Assembly: GCF_031877795.1 (NCBI RefSeq)
Contig: NC_133939.1
Location: forward strand, 4,197,698-4,261,697
Direction: 5' to 3'
From: Strix aluco
Lineage: Eukaryota > Chordata > Aves > Strigiformes > Strigidae
DNA length: 64,000 nt
Part shown: positions 1 through 15,200 of the stretch, in pieces
Layout of the letters: every line of letters begins with the position of its first letter
How positions within the stretch are numbered: the stretch's first letter is position 1
Made by a program: the position numbers and the translations under genes
The notes under the pieces: model-generated
Database searches by the model: none
What the model was told of the DNA's origin: nothing
Seen by the model: the letters and a program-made list of their open reading frames with translations, nothing else

Positions 1-1020
1 GGAGGGCAGGATCTCTGCCTGAGCTCAGCAGGTACAGCACCTCTTTGGCTGACCTTGCGTGCAAGGTCAGTATGTGGACATCAAGCCATACCATGCTTTA
101 AACTGGGGTTAAAACAAGGACTGCGTATCACAGAGTGAGAAGGGTGAAGCAAAAAAAAGGACAGAGCTGCAGAACATGTTTCTTTGCAGTTCATGAAGGT
201 CTGCTACCCTTAGACTTGGAATAAGGAAAAGATTGTGTATGTCTAATAAGAAAAGTCCTTCTGCAGCCCCACCTTGCTGACACTCCCCTTCTCCTGCCCT
301 ACATCTCCACAGTCACTTCCAGCCCCAGATCCACATTCAACCTTTTAAAATGCCCAAACATTTAATCCGAGGCTGTCCACTCTCCCCTAGGACAGGCTGC
401 CACAGGCTATGAGTAGTTTCATTACTATTTTAACACCATTAAGAAATCAGTCACCGCCACAGGGAGGGATGTCCTGCCCTCTCTCCTTCCCTGATGCTCA
501 GGCGGCCCCAGGCAAAAGCCTAAGTATTTCCTCTGGTTTTCAGCTGGGCTAGCTCTAAGCCAGATCAATGCCTGGGCCCAGCTCAGAAGAGGGGTACAAT
601 CCCTAACGATGACACCAGGAAACTGTCAGGAACACGAAGGTGAGCTGGAAGGGCCACCCCATTTGGTGGACACCCAAGTGTAGACTGGCTTAAAGGGAAC
701 CGTGAACTCTGTAGCCGATACCTCAGTTTGCTTGGTGGTTTTTGTGTTCTTTTTTCCACAAGGAAAAGCAAAAGGTAGTGTAGAACAGAATGAAAATAAG
801 CTCAGGGTATCACTGACCTCGGTAAGTCAGCCTCACTGTAGGTGGACTTTAAGACAGTTGTCTTGAGAACGTGATTTATTTTACAGAAGCCTGAGCGGGG
901 GATGATACAAGAAAGGCCGATTTTTCACTTCTGGCTCGTGTTGACTGTTTTTATGCAGACCACAGCTGTGCAGATACGACCTTGTGCTGGTGGAGAACAC
1001 CAAAAAAACCTTTAAGCCTA
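1..1020. other. Intergenic flank left of TMEM41A
   Basis: I see no coding exon here. The short open frames have no splice context and match no family I recognise. From mammalian gene order, the 3' end of LIPH would lie to the left on the + strand. However, no AATAAA on the + strand and no lipase-like reading frame is visible, so any LIPH sequence must lie outside the window. Confidence 0.5.
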
Positions 1021-1198
1021 TCCCATGTGGGAGCAGGAGCTGAACCCCCCACGCGTTATTCCTGAGGGTTACCTGGCAGACATTTTCACAGAGGGACTCA
1101 CCAGAAACCTCCTCGGCGCCTTCTGTGGAGACCAACCGACGCCGCGGCGGGGCCCTCTTGTCAACGCCGAATTTATAAACAGGGCTGTAGAAGCGACC

Positions 1199-1220
1199 AA
1201 AAAAAAAAAAAAAAAAAAAA
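1199..1220 (+). repeat. Poly(A) tract in TMEM41A promoter
   Basis: This is an uninterrupted run of 22 A, followed by an A/C-rich stretch, about 180 bp upstream of the start codon and inside otherwise CpG-rich sequence. It could be a short retroposed tail or a nucleosome-excluding dA:dT tract. No target duplication or retroposed body is evident. Confidence 0.9.
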
Positions 1221-1258
1221 CAAAACACAAACCAAACGATGGCGCGGTGTGTTTTTGA

Positions 1259-3661
<2,403 letters not shown>

Positions 3662-5332
3662 TGGCCCAGGTGCCCCAGTTGTTGGGGGACTGCCTCGCAA
3701 AAGCTGCAGGTCTCTGTTCCTGTGGGTTATATTCTGCATGCACTGTGCCACCGTGGACTAAGGACAATTGCAGTTTTTAATTGTTCTTCTCGTCTAAGAG
3801 GAGGTGTAAGGTTCTTATTTTTAATGAATGTTTAACTGCGTGTATCTGCACGGAGAGCACTATACAGGGGCTTTGTGACTACTTCAGTTAATTTGCCTGT
3901 TTCCTTTAAATCAGCCTGTGCCTGAAGGTGTTGCCAGCTCACTATAGATGTATTAGCAATGGGGAAAAAAAAAAATCAGGAGTATTAGCATCCCCTGAGG
4001 AAGGCAAATCAGAACCTCTTCTTCCCTCCCAGCTCTTGAACACTGGGGCCAAGCACCACGCTCCCTGCAGTCTCCCTACCAGCCCAAGTCACCGGCTTCC
4101 CTTGGGCTCCCACACTGCCCACTAAGTCCAGCTTTGTGAGCCCAGCTAGTCTCGAGGGTGTGACCAAGGTGACAGCCAAGAGCTGCTGCCTGCTCTGAGA
4201 GCAAGGCAGGCTGGGCCTCTGCTCAGCCACTTCCCCGGAACCGATGGGTCCACAGCCTGCGGAGGTGTGTTGAGCTGCAACAGCAAAAGCCTTGGCTCTT
4301 CTTCACCCCCACTCTTAGTAGCAGTGTTTCCCAACTTTAGCAAGGCCCTACTCCCTCCTGTCCCTGCCCTCTCCAAACCCATACGTTTTTGGCCTAAAAT
4401 GACTTTGGTGCTGTTAGGTGCAGTAGTACAAGTACCAAGTTCAGAGGAAAGTGATGATGTTTCCAGGGTCCCTGCAGCTTCTGTGGGAGAGCTTTCACAG
4501 ATGTAGAAGACACTTCATCTGTCACTCAAAACAAAAATCATCCAACAAAATCATTCAGGATTTGGAGCCAGCTCTGAACTGCCTGTATGTATCATTTATA
4601 TGTCAGAACACAAGCTTTCTTCTGATGTCTGACAGTGGCTGCTCCTCCTCACAAGGAGTAAAGGGGGGCAAAAAAAAGGAGTAGATGGGCCTGGCTGGCA
4701 GTGATTTGTCCTTAAGAAGAAGCACCTTTAGACCTGCACGTTTGCTCATGTGGAACTAGGTTTCCAGCTAAGCAGGTAGGCTCTGTCCCAGCTGCTGGAG
4801 AACAGTAGCCCCCCGGGATGATACTACGCTCCTGGGTTTTTGGTATTTGCACCTCCTTGCTGTACCCTTCATCAGTTTTCTCTCCACTCAGATGATAAAG
4901 TAAACTTTATGGCATGGAAGGGACCAGATGGGAGACCCTGCAGCACTCGGGAAGCTGACAGCGAACATCATCCATCTATTTTGGCACCTTCCCCACCAGC
5001 AGGGTTGGAACTGAGTGGGACAGCAAGGTTCCCAGGATGAGAAGTCACAGTTGCAGATTCAATCGCCAGCTCCCGTTGCAAAAATCATTTGACAAGAGCA
5101 GAACCCAATAACCTGGGTGCTTGGTAGGCTACATGTGTGCGACCAAGCTTCTGCCCTGTTACTTGGAGCTCCCAGTAGTTCCAGTTCAGCTGTGTTCAGA
5201 GACAGGTAACAAGCAGCTGCTCACTAACATCATGTTAGTTATTAAAAGGCTTCATGACATTATCCCAAAGTACATGAGAAACCCTTCCCAGATCACCAGA
5301 CCAGCCTGAGAAGCATTGAAGTACACTGGCTT
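3662..5332 (+). other. TMEM41A 3'UTR and intergenic gap
   Basis: This is sequence between the TMEM41A stop and the presumed MAP3K13 poly(A) site. I find no canonical AATAAA on the + strand here; only weaker variants are present, such as ATTAAA near 5240 and AATACA near 5393. The TMEM41A cleavage site is therefore unresolved. No exon or mobile element is recognisable. Confidence 0.5.
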
Positions 5333-5338
5333 TTTATT
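5333..5338 (-). terminator. MAP3K13: Candidate MAP3K13 poly(A) signal
   Basis: The + strand reads TTTATT, giving AATAAA on the - strand. It is the only canonical hexamer that I found on that strand between the MAP3K13 stop (9192) and this point. A GT-containing stretch follows downstream. The assignment is inferred from position, not from transcript data. Confidence 0.45.
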
Positions 5339-7736
5339 CCATGCATTGTTTGCTTTGATAGTCATTCTTGTTTCCATCACTGTACACTGTTCAATACAAA
5401 AAAAATCAAGTTTGTATCAGGAATCCGCAGAGCAGGGAGGAGAGAGATGAACACTACTGGACAGGGCCAAGATGAAATGGTTACTTAACACGACAGTGGG
5501 GACGGCAACATTCAGCTCTGGGAGAAAATCTAGGCTAGTGTTCAGGAGCTGTCAGCAGCCATGAGAACTGGATCAGGGTAGTCGGGATGCTGAAAAGGGA
5601 ACCCACGGTTTACTTCTGTCCTGCAAATGCGGTGTTACTGCGAGGAGGAAGCGGGCCGATTTACGCCTCTCAGCACCTTACCCTGCTAGGAGAGAAAGTA
5701 CGAGGAGCCGCAGCAGAGGTGCAATCCTGGGTGGGTTTCACTAAGGGGAGGGGCTCTATCACCCCCTGCAGAACTGACGGGAATGCGGGGGGCTGCTGAG
5801 CCACCCCTGCCCGCACAGAGCTGGGGGCACGAGATGTGTGTGCAGGGGAGGTGGGATTACATCTCCACGGGTACAGGGTTACGCGTTTCCGCAAGGGGGG
5901 GGCAGCCCTAGTGGCAGTCCCAGAGGGACACTGCATAGTAGGCAGCAGTTAGGAGGAGCGACACTGGACCGCAACAGGGTGATGATCCGGGCGTGGAAAG
6001 AAACTAGAGCTAAGTGTGGCAGCCAACAGCCTGAAGGGTTCAGCTCTGCTTTTCCAGGCTGCAGAATGGGCCAGCGTGTCCCGGGGCAAGGATGGGGAGG
6101 AATCACCACACGCCTGGGACAGCTGGCCCAGAAGGCTCCCAAAAGCCCACACATCAAAGCTTCTATGCTTCTCTGCAGACCCAGATGAGCTTCATCACAT
6201 GGTGGAGGAGCTCCAAGCAAAGACTACCAAAACCCCTCGGGGATCTTTTTGTTAGGGACTGAAATCATCACAGACTGAAGTGTCTGCAGGGAGACTCTGA
6301 CAGGCCTGAGCCAGAGGCAGCTCTGCTTTGGGCCTGTTGCTGTAGGGCTGCCCTAGGAGACCAGTGTGCCCACAGGCAGCGGGCACCACAGGGCCGAGCA
6401 CTGGGCTGGCATCGTGCTGCCCGCAGGCAGTGAACAGCCCTGCCAGATCTGAGCAGCAGAGTCTCTCCAGGGGCGTAAGGCCTGCACCCTCTGCTGTGGG
6501 GGACATTTGGTGGTAGTTCTCAACCTCTCTTTATGCAGTAGTTTGGTCTTCCTCTTTGTGTGCGTATGTTACACGCACACAGTTCTCCACTGCTAAATTC
6601 CTGCAGCCCGGCCTCCAGCCTCCTGAGTCACCATCTGCACCACCTCCACCACACCGAAACCCCTCTCGCACCATGACAGCAAAGCCATCTCTGGCCCTGC
6701 CACCTCCTCCTGCTGCTGGCTGAGAGACAGAGAACATTTGGGGGGACAAATGAGGGATGGGAAGAGAGAAGAAACAAGACAAGCCAGGAAAGAGCTTCAC
6801 TCCCCATGGCATTTTGCCTCTACCCAGAGCTGAGTGTCGCTGCTGCAGGCAGGGGTGAGCTGGTCACTCCCTCTCCTCTCCAGCAGCCTGTTTGGTCCTG
6901 CACGGGTGATCCACCACGTGGATCCACTGCTGGCCATCCCTGATCTCGTACCCGCTGCCCGCAGCAATTGCCCTCCTCTCCGCTTGTCCTTTTGGATGCC
7001 CTTGCCAGGGGATCTTGTGACGGTTACGCACTTTGTGATCAATCCAAAAGCCACTCGCTCCCTGATCACCATTCCCCACCAGCTCAGGGGCTGCCAACTC
7101 TACCGGCAACATGAGCAAATTGCAGCATTGACCACAAGGAATATCACAGGGCCCACGGGGCTGACTGCATCCATCCCTCTCGGACCAGCCTTGACAGGTT
7201 CTCTGCCCAGGTCTAACAGCATCCTTGGAAAACCACGAGAGGCAGCAGCTACTGACAGCTGCTGAGACCAGCTCTGCTCCCATCCCCCCCCAGCGACCAG
7301 GGAGAAGGTAACATCACACAAACAGATTACAATTGTGCTAGCGGTGAAGCCAACCTTCTGATCTACAGAAATGATAATAAATAATAAAATAACATCATAA
7401 CTTAAGATCTGTGTGTAGTCCAGCTACAAAAATTTTAAAATATGGGATAATTTAACTCATACAATACTGCTCTCTGTATAAGTAAGACATTTTCCTTCAT
7501 TTTGCCATGAGGCTATAAATTACCACAGTTAAATTCAAACCAATATTTTAACATAAAATGTAAACAAACAAAGCAACAGAAGTACCTGTCCATGGTCCAT
7601 TCCTGCCGTTCATCTCAGGCTGGTGTGCCAGTCTGCAGAGCAGCACCCAGCAGTGCCACGCACACGTGGCACAGCCGTGCCAGCCAGCACGCTAGGAAGG
7701 GCAGAGCCAAAGCTCTTGCAGGGGAACATCAACTAA

Positions 7737-7753
7737 GGGGGGGGGGGGGGGGG
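7737..7753 (+). repeat. Poly(G) run
   Basis: Seventeen consecutive G on the + strand, equivalent to poly(C) in the MAP3K13 transcript. It may be a length-variable or assembly-error-prone tract. Confidence 0.9.
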
Positions 7754-9191
7754 AAACGTGCTCTATCGTTTTGTTCTCTTTCAATATTGATTTAGAAGAG
7801 TAGTGTTTGAAGGGAAGGCACTATGAGTTCTATCAGAAAACAAATTTTTCTCATCTGGCAATGCCTCGGCCTGTCACATACCAGTACTATCCTCACTTTC
7901 ACCTGCAGAGTTTCAGCTTGAAGAAGAAACAGAGGCCTCAGGGTACACCTGAGACACAGCTGTGCCACAGACACCATCAAGATTCCCTGTGCAACCTGTT
8001 TTGCACAAAGCCTGACATGAAGGGCAGGCAGCTGTTAATGCTTTCAAGAATGTACAGTGAATAAGGAGACAGAGCAGGGCCGATGCTCTTCTCTAGGCCA
8101 GTGATTCCCAGTCTTCCCCCTCAACACACAGCTCTCTGCTGGTTATCAATGCTGTTGTAGGTGAGAGACTGCTTCTCCAAGTCCAGTACAGGCATCTCCA
8201 GTTTCCTCCCCAGAAGAGTGCTCAGGCTCTACAGAATGTGCTTTCCATGGTTTGCAAGTTCTTGCTTTTCCAACACTGATTTGATTGATTTCTTTGACTG
8301 ACTGAAACAGACAGGAGGTAAGAGGAGGAAGTAAACTGGGAAATGGCACACTGCATCTGAAAGAGGTTTCCCTGCTCGACTGGAGATCAACACTGCCAGA
8401 GTGAAGCAAGGACGATGTTAAGAAGTGCTCTTTTACCAATTCTTGAGAGGACGAGGTTAGAATACATTTGCAGGATCTCACAACAAAATGCTGATTAAAA
8501 AAAAGAAACTAAAAATCCTTAAAATAAAACCCACTAGTACATTCCTGGGGATGTATTGACTCAGAAGACCCTGGATGTTAGCACCTCAGTACCAATTTTC
8601 TCCAGGAACATGTCCACCTTCTGATTAAAAATGACCCAGCTGGTTATACTGAATATGCTTTGTTCACAGGTTACCCTATAGTAAGGTCTTTTTATGCTTA
8701 CTCATTTGATAAGACTGAGTGGTTTAGTTTTCTTGATCTGTTCTCCAATCTTCAGGGCCACAAGGCCTGGTCCCCTGTGAAAGCAGCAAGAGAATCCCCC
8801 TGCGTCTGTACACAAAGCTGTCCAGGCAGGACTCCCAGGATGTTTCTCTGTAATGTGCTTGCTTTCTGAATTATTTTTTGCAACAAGTCTGTGTGTCTAT
8901 AAATACAATCCACTCTTTACAGTAAAAAGTGTTAAAATGTCAAAAAAATAAATATCCATGTTACAGTAACTAGATTATTCAATAAAATACATCCCTGCCA
9001 TTCTTGATTGAAATGCTCAAAGAGAATTAATTTCATTTGGACATTTTCCAGAGATTCGGGTTATTGCAAATCACTCCTGGGGTGGGAAGGAGAAGCATCT
9101 TCTCTTCCTGTAAAGTGTGATGAAGGGGAATGAAGTGGAATCTCAGGGAAATCAAAATGCCAGTATCAGGAAGCTTTGGGGGAGATCTGTA

Positions 9192-9293
9192 TTACCAAGT
9201 AGCAGAGCTGCAGGGCTTATTGGTCCTGACTGTGGCATCAGAACACTCCCCTTCAGAAGAGTCACAGTCTGATTCTCCAAACTGTGCTGGGTT
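9192..9293 (-). CDS. MAP3K13: MAP3K13 terminal coding exon (13)
   Basis: Encodes residues 923-955: [33 protein letters not shown], then TAA. The acceptor is CTTTGCAG|AAC. The [19 protein letters not shown] tail is a recognisable LZK C-terminus. Confidence 0.96.
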   Translation of the reverse strand, partial: NPAQFGESDCDSSEGECSDATVRTNKPCSSATW

Positions 9294-12200
9294 CTGCAAA
9301 GCAAAAGGAAAGGGGAAGACTTGAGCAACGTTTCTGCACTGCAGGATCAACCACACCATCCCAAACCATAACAGCAGACAGGCAAAGGTCACCACCAGCA
9401 GAGGAGATTGGCAGCACTCGGGAGATAGACAACAGCACACAATCACCCTGCCAAAGGCCACTTGTCTCCCCTCAACAAGGGGACAGCAGAAAAATATCTG
9501 GTCAGAGCACTACCAAACACTTGAAAGACAGTAAAAGGAAGAAAATCATTCTAGCAAGGCTGCCAATGGATAAGTTTGAGGCAGAGAGTTTATATCCATT
9601 CCATTTCATTATCTACTTTATGTGGTATTTTTTATCCCACCTAATGCAACTGAAAATCTGATGGCCTCCCAATATCACACTCATCTTGACCGGCAAATTA
9701 CGGTCAGTTTTCTTTGTGCTGCTTTGCCCCATCTACTCATCTGGCCAAGTATGAGAAAGACTGGGGATTTAAGCAGTTGCTTTGCTGTAGTACATCTACC
9801 ACAGCATTTCCTAAGGCAGTCATCCAACTCGCTGCCCTTTGGACTCCTTTCTGTAACATTTATTTATTTATTTTTACTCAACAGAAGGAAGAGGGGATAA
9901 CTAAACTTACAACTCACCTCACAGCTGTGTTCATCTGCACAAAGTTTGCCCAGAGACATCTGAGTCTTGACTCTCCGCACGGCACACTCCTTGTCTGAAA
10001 GCCCATCAGACTGGGTGGAGATTTCAATAGGAATCTCTGGAGTCTGGGACAACATGTCCTCCAGCTTCTCAGCCAGCTCATCTTCCAGCTTTGTGGCCAG
10101 CTCATCCGGGCTGTTCGAATGATCGCTTGTGTTCCCCTCCTCTCCATCTGACACAGAGAAGTTCTCTGAGCTGAAGGTTGAGTAGGACTGGCAGCTACTA
10201 ATGCAGCGGTGAGGTCTGCAAACCAGGAGAGTAGTTCAGCTTGTATCACAGTGCCTCTGACTGCAGAGGAAAAGCAATTTCCTGGGTGCTGTGTTTGGCT
10301 ACTCTGCTAATACCTGGCCTTGACAGACCCCACTCCTGGTGCCCACTCAGCCCTGGGTGAGCCTGTCCCCAGGAGCCCACTGCCAGCAAGAACAGCTACA
10401 GCTTCTCAGTGGACAGGTTTCTGCGCGTGCTCCCACTGCACAAAGAACGAGCTGGCGAGCTCGTTCAAACAATTCAAACACAAGGAACACTGTTTCTGAC
10501 ACATAGCATGTCTTCCAAGACATATATCACAATCAAAACCCTCAACATTAGCAGTGCAGTGAATGCAGAGTGGCTGCTACAGGCTTACAAGGGTTTCTCC
10601 GGCTTCATTTCTGAAGCACACAATGCAGAAAACAGATTTTTTGCTTTTAACCAGCATCTTCAGCACAAGAAGAACAGGGCTTGCTCACTGTAACAGGCAG
10701 CCCAGGCCGCTCAATCCTGTTCTCCCCAGCAGATATGGCTCAGGCACAGTGCATGCAATACTGTCTGGTTGCTTCTCCCCACTGAGCCAAGGGCTTGATC
10801 CTTCCAAAAACGTCTTTGAGCAAAACATGTCCTATCCCTAGAAAAGGCTTTACATCAACTCTCCAAGAGCCTCTTCCCACCCTAAGAACACATCTCCAGC
10901 TGAGTCATAACTGATCTGCAAGGCTGGCAGCAACAGCTCTGCAAAGTGTTGGGCTGCCTTTCACATCTTGGAGCTATGGAAATCTACCACCTTTTGAATG
11001 ATTTAGTTCAAGATCTGCATCTTTAAATTAATCTCTTCTTATGTGGTCTTGTCTGCTACACGCTCATATTAGCTGATCTGCCCTGGAGCGTGTTTTTCTT
11101 TAGCAGTCTTTTTTCCTAAAGAAAGGTTGTACGGTAGGGTTCAAGCTAATTCAACTGGGAATACCTGCATCACCTGGCAGCGATCCCAACAGCCAGGCTA
11201 GAATGTAGGTATGTGTGCTCAAAAAATAAGCTCACAGTTACCTGAATGTGGAAACTGCCTCATTCCAGGATTCAACAGTAATGGACTGAACACACCAGGA
11301 GACCCACAACAGGTCATCACATTGAATTCAGGAAAGGCAATTTGACTTCCAAGTTAGTAAATCACAGAAGCAGCAACAATCACAGAAGAACTGTATGAGT
11401 CAGAAAACTCATCTAGCCCAGTGTTCTGTCTCCAACCCTAGGCAGGAGGAAATAATCTGGGAGAAGTATGAGAACAGGGTGTGCAGACAGAGCCTACTTT
11501 CTCCTGGCATATCTTCCTGGTTTGTACCAGTCAGCAAATCAGACTTCTGAGCTGAAGATCAACCCTGGATGACAGTGCTTAACAGCCACCAATGGATCTG
11601 TACTCCATAAATTTCACACTTATGACTCGTTTATGTTTTGATTTCCACAGCATACCTTGGCAATGAGCGCCACATCTGAAAACGTTTTGGATGGAAAAAG
11701 CACTTCCTTTTGTTCATTTTAAATCCCCTGTTTGCTTCTCTAGGTGTCCCTAACATGAATGTGAGGAATCGTTCCTTGTCTATTTTCTCCATATAAATTA
11801 CAATTTCATGCACCTGCAGTATCGCCTCTCTTCCTGCTAGACAAACATTTCTCATGAATTTAATCTCTTCTATGGAAACCATTTCTAACCATTCTTGTCA
11901 CACTTCTAAGTACCTTTTCAAATTTTGCCACGGTCTTTGAGCTGGGGCAATGAAGACTGCATTTAGGATTCAAGCTGCAGGTGTGCCGTGAATGTATACA
12001 ACAGCATACAAGCTTTTTTTTTCTTCTCTACTCCTTTCCTAACAACCTTTAACCTATTTGCCCACTGGATCACTTCTGCACTTCAAGCAGCTGCTTTCAT
12101 AAAGCTATAGCACCAATTCCATGATCTCTTTCCTGAGCACAGGACTGTAAAGCCCGCTGTTACACAGGCTGAGGTAGGAATGTCCCCTCAAGTCTTACTT

Positions 12201-15200
12201 TACAGGCGACACCATCCAATTTGATCTGCCTTGTTGTCCCCAAGCTCTTCAATCCTATTTGAATTCAACTACAAAGGTGCTGGAGTCTGCTCTGCTGCAG
12301 CAACGGTTAATAAATAACATTTGAAGGAGTCCACAAAGGGTCCCAACACCCAGCAAGTCTGATTCTGGTGAAACAGAGGCAGCAGCTTATTTTTATAGGC
12401 TGAATAACATTATCAAGTGTGATCCAGTTGTGCTACAAACAGCCTGCAGCAGAAAAGCTATGCTAGAGATAACATCTCAGAACAGGCTGAAAACAGCGAG
12501 TGAACATGAGGGATCAACTGACAGTGGATGGGACACACTGAATGTGATTCTGTTCTTTTATCAGCACCTTCCACAGTTTCAATGTTGGTGTGCAGCTGCT
12601 ATGACAGTTCTCCTCCTGAGTTTTGTCCTACCAAAGAGAGATTAGAGTGAATTCACCTTTTACCTTTGTCTACGAGGAAACTCCACTTCACTGTCTACTT
12701 CGCCCTCTTCCTCTTCTGAAGAGTCATCACCACTCTGGCAGAAAACAAGGACAAGAACAGCGTCACATTTATGAAAGAACAAACATGCAACTACATGGTT
12801 ACCCCTTGGTCCTCCAAGACAAAGTCACCATGTCAACGGGTTGCAACAATCTAGACAAGAAAATAACCTGCATATCAGTGAAAACTGACTCAGACTCCTT
12901 ACCAGGAGATTATTTCAGGGAGTCTTAATGCTGCCATTTCTGAATTTGGAGCAATTGACTTTGAAATACACTGGAGTACTTTAGCAGGCACTGAGTACAT
13001 AATGTTCTGGATTTTTACAGAAGCAAATCAAGTAATTAGTATTATACTGAGATCCACATAAATTATTGAGCTGATCTGGCACTCTTGACTTTTCGACTTC
13101 AACTCTCTTCTGCATGAGCCCATCATAGAGCAGGATGGGGGATGATGACACAGGCTTTGCTGGTGGGTTTCACCAACTAGGAAACCTTGAGTTTTGTTCC
13201 ATTCTCTACCTCAGTGAGCACAGAGCCTTTTATTCTCCTTTCCCCATCCAAATCCACTCCCTGCACTCTTCATTTTTACAGCCTCCTTCTATCCTATTCA
13301 ACCTGCCAACCCCTCGTTCAGAGTCAGGCTCTATCTCATCCCATCCCCTTGTAATACGAGGTCCTCCTCCCTTCATTCTGGGCCCACACTACGCTCTTGG
13401 TTGGGTACTCATCTTCTTTTCCTTCACTTTTCCATCCAGACCCAGATTTCCTGCTCTTTGAACTCCACGCAGACTGATTGCTACTTCTCTCATCACCTGG
13501 ATGGAAGCAGGAGGAATGAAGAACTGTTTCTGTACAACTGTACTGTAACACCTTTTTGACTCTTGAAAAATCTTCACAAAATACATGAGAACTATTACAT
13601 TCAGTCAAGGTGGACAGTTTCTGGCAAGTGCAGCAAAAGGCACGTCCGCAAGATCACGGCAAATGTTGAATTGCTGTTCCAAGATGCAGCAGCGTTATGT
13701 ATTCTCAATGAAAGTGTTACATGATATTTAACATCACCAAAAGAATGCATTTATCCCTTCCATTGTTTTGAGAAAGGCTGGAAAACATGAACCTGTTTCA
13801 ACAACAGAAATTCAGTAGGCCAAGTTTCAGCTCAAACAAAAACTGGCTAAACTGCAAGTAACAGAACTAGGCCCTATCAAAGCCACGTTTGACAACCCTC
13901 GTTATCAGCAGTATGTTCCAACATGCCTACAGCACTTCTCAATAAAAGTGCCTTTAAAAGTATGTCCAGATCACAAAGCAAAGTTCAGATAGGCATGATT
14001 TCTTTAAGATAAAGTTGTACAGGTAACTCTACTGCTACGCACGTGGGAAATATGGCCTTACTGCTATCCTATATCCAGACACTAGCCTATGCTATACACC
14101 TTCTTTTGGTGGAGAGGGAAAAGAGGAGCAAGCTTAGTGTTTTTTTCAAATCACTGTGCTTTGTCCTTACCTTTTGAAGGGGTCTCGCTTTGCAAGGTAG
14201 CACTGAGGAAGCCATGTGCTGGGGAGTGCCTAGGGCAGACGCTGACTTACAGTTGCTGAAGCCCTCTTCCTCCATCTTCTCAATGAACTGCGCATTTTCG
14301 TATAGGGAAACAGATGTTGGTGACTGAGAATGGCTCATCCCTGTTTCAACAGATGACATCTGTACCTGACCACTGTCCTCTTCCCTGCACTGAAGACAGG
14401 AATTATACGGATCTGTTTTGCAACACTCCCAATGATCAGCTTTGCTTTCTTTGCTCTCCAGGTTCCTTCGGCAATCTGCTTCCATGGCAGCGGAGATGAG
14501 ATCGGGGCTGGAACCAGACATCCGCCTTTGCGCGTGGTTGCTGAGAGGGCTCCGCAGCGCTGCTGCGGGGCCAAAGTACCTTAAGTTGTTTGCGCAGTTG
14601 GCAATATCTTGTCCGTGGGCATGAAGCCGTGAGTGATGGCCATGGGGATGGCTGTGGCCAGGTTGGTGCGGTAGGCCGGGGTGATGAGAATTATGATGAG
14701 GTGGAGGTGGGGGTGCATCATCTTGCACTGGCTGGTTTTTCAAGATCCCTGCAAAATCATTGTAGCTGCCTTTACTGTTCCCTCGGCGGTGACGTGGCTT
14801 ACTGCGGTAGCGGCTTTTGCCACTCAGTGTTGACATTTTGGGACTCCCTGAGACTGGTGAGCCATTGGATGCTGCTTCTGTGCTGGGTATGCCCTCTGAC
14901 TTCAGTAGATCTGGCCTGAAAGACAGTCAGGAGAAGTTACACACTAAACCACAAACTAAGAAATTGCATTGGCTTGGAGCCAGGATGAAGAGGCAGCTGT
15001 AGCCATAAGCACACTCTGCTTTCTAAAATCTACAGGCTTCCCTCCCCCCTTCAGCTGTTTAACTTCTGCATTTAGTTTCCTTTGATCGTCTCCACTCAAT
15101 GTCCTTTCTATTCAGCCCATCATGCTCTATGCTCCTTTCTTGCTGCTTTTTCCAAAATCTGCCACATGCTTTCTTTTTTCCGCTCTTATTTTGATGTTCT

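Larger units (their letters stand above)
5310..9191 (-). other. MAP3K13: Presumed MAP3K13 3'UTR
   Basis: About 3.9 kb lies between the MAP3K13 stop codon and the candidate poly(A) signal. It contains no splice-flanked coding frame. It is fairly AT-rich near 7330-7570 and 8500-9010, and GC-richer at 5580-7260. A 17-base G run (C on the transcript) sits at 7737-7753. The length is an inference; a nearer non-canonical site is possible. Confidence 0.45.
10216..12663 (-). other. MAP3K13 intron between exons 11 and 12
   Basis: A 2.45-kb intron. It holds a perfect 9-bp inverted repeat at 10445-10466 and an old CR1 copy at about 11385-12255. No other coding or RNA feature is seen. Confidence 0.9.
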
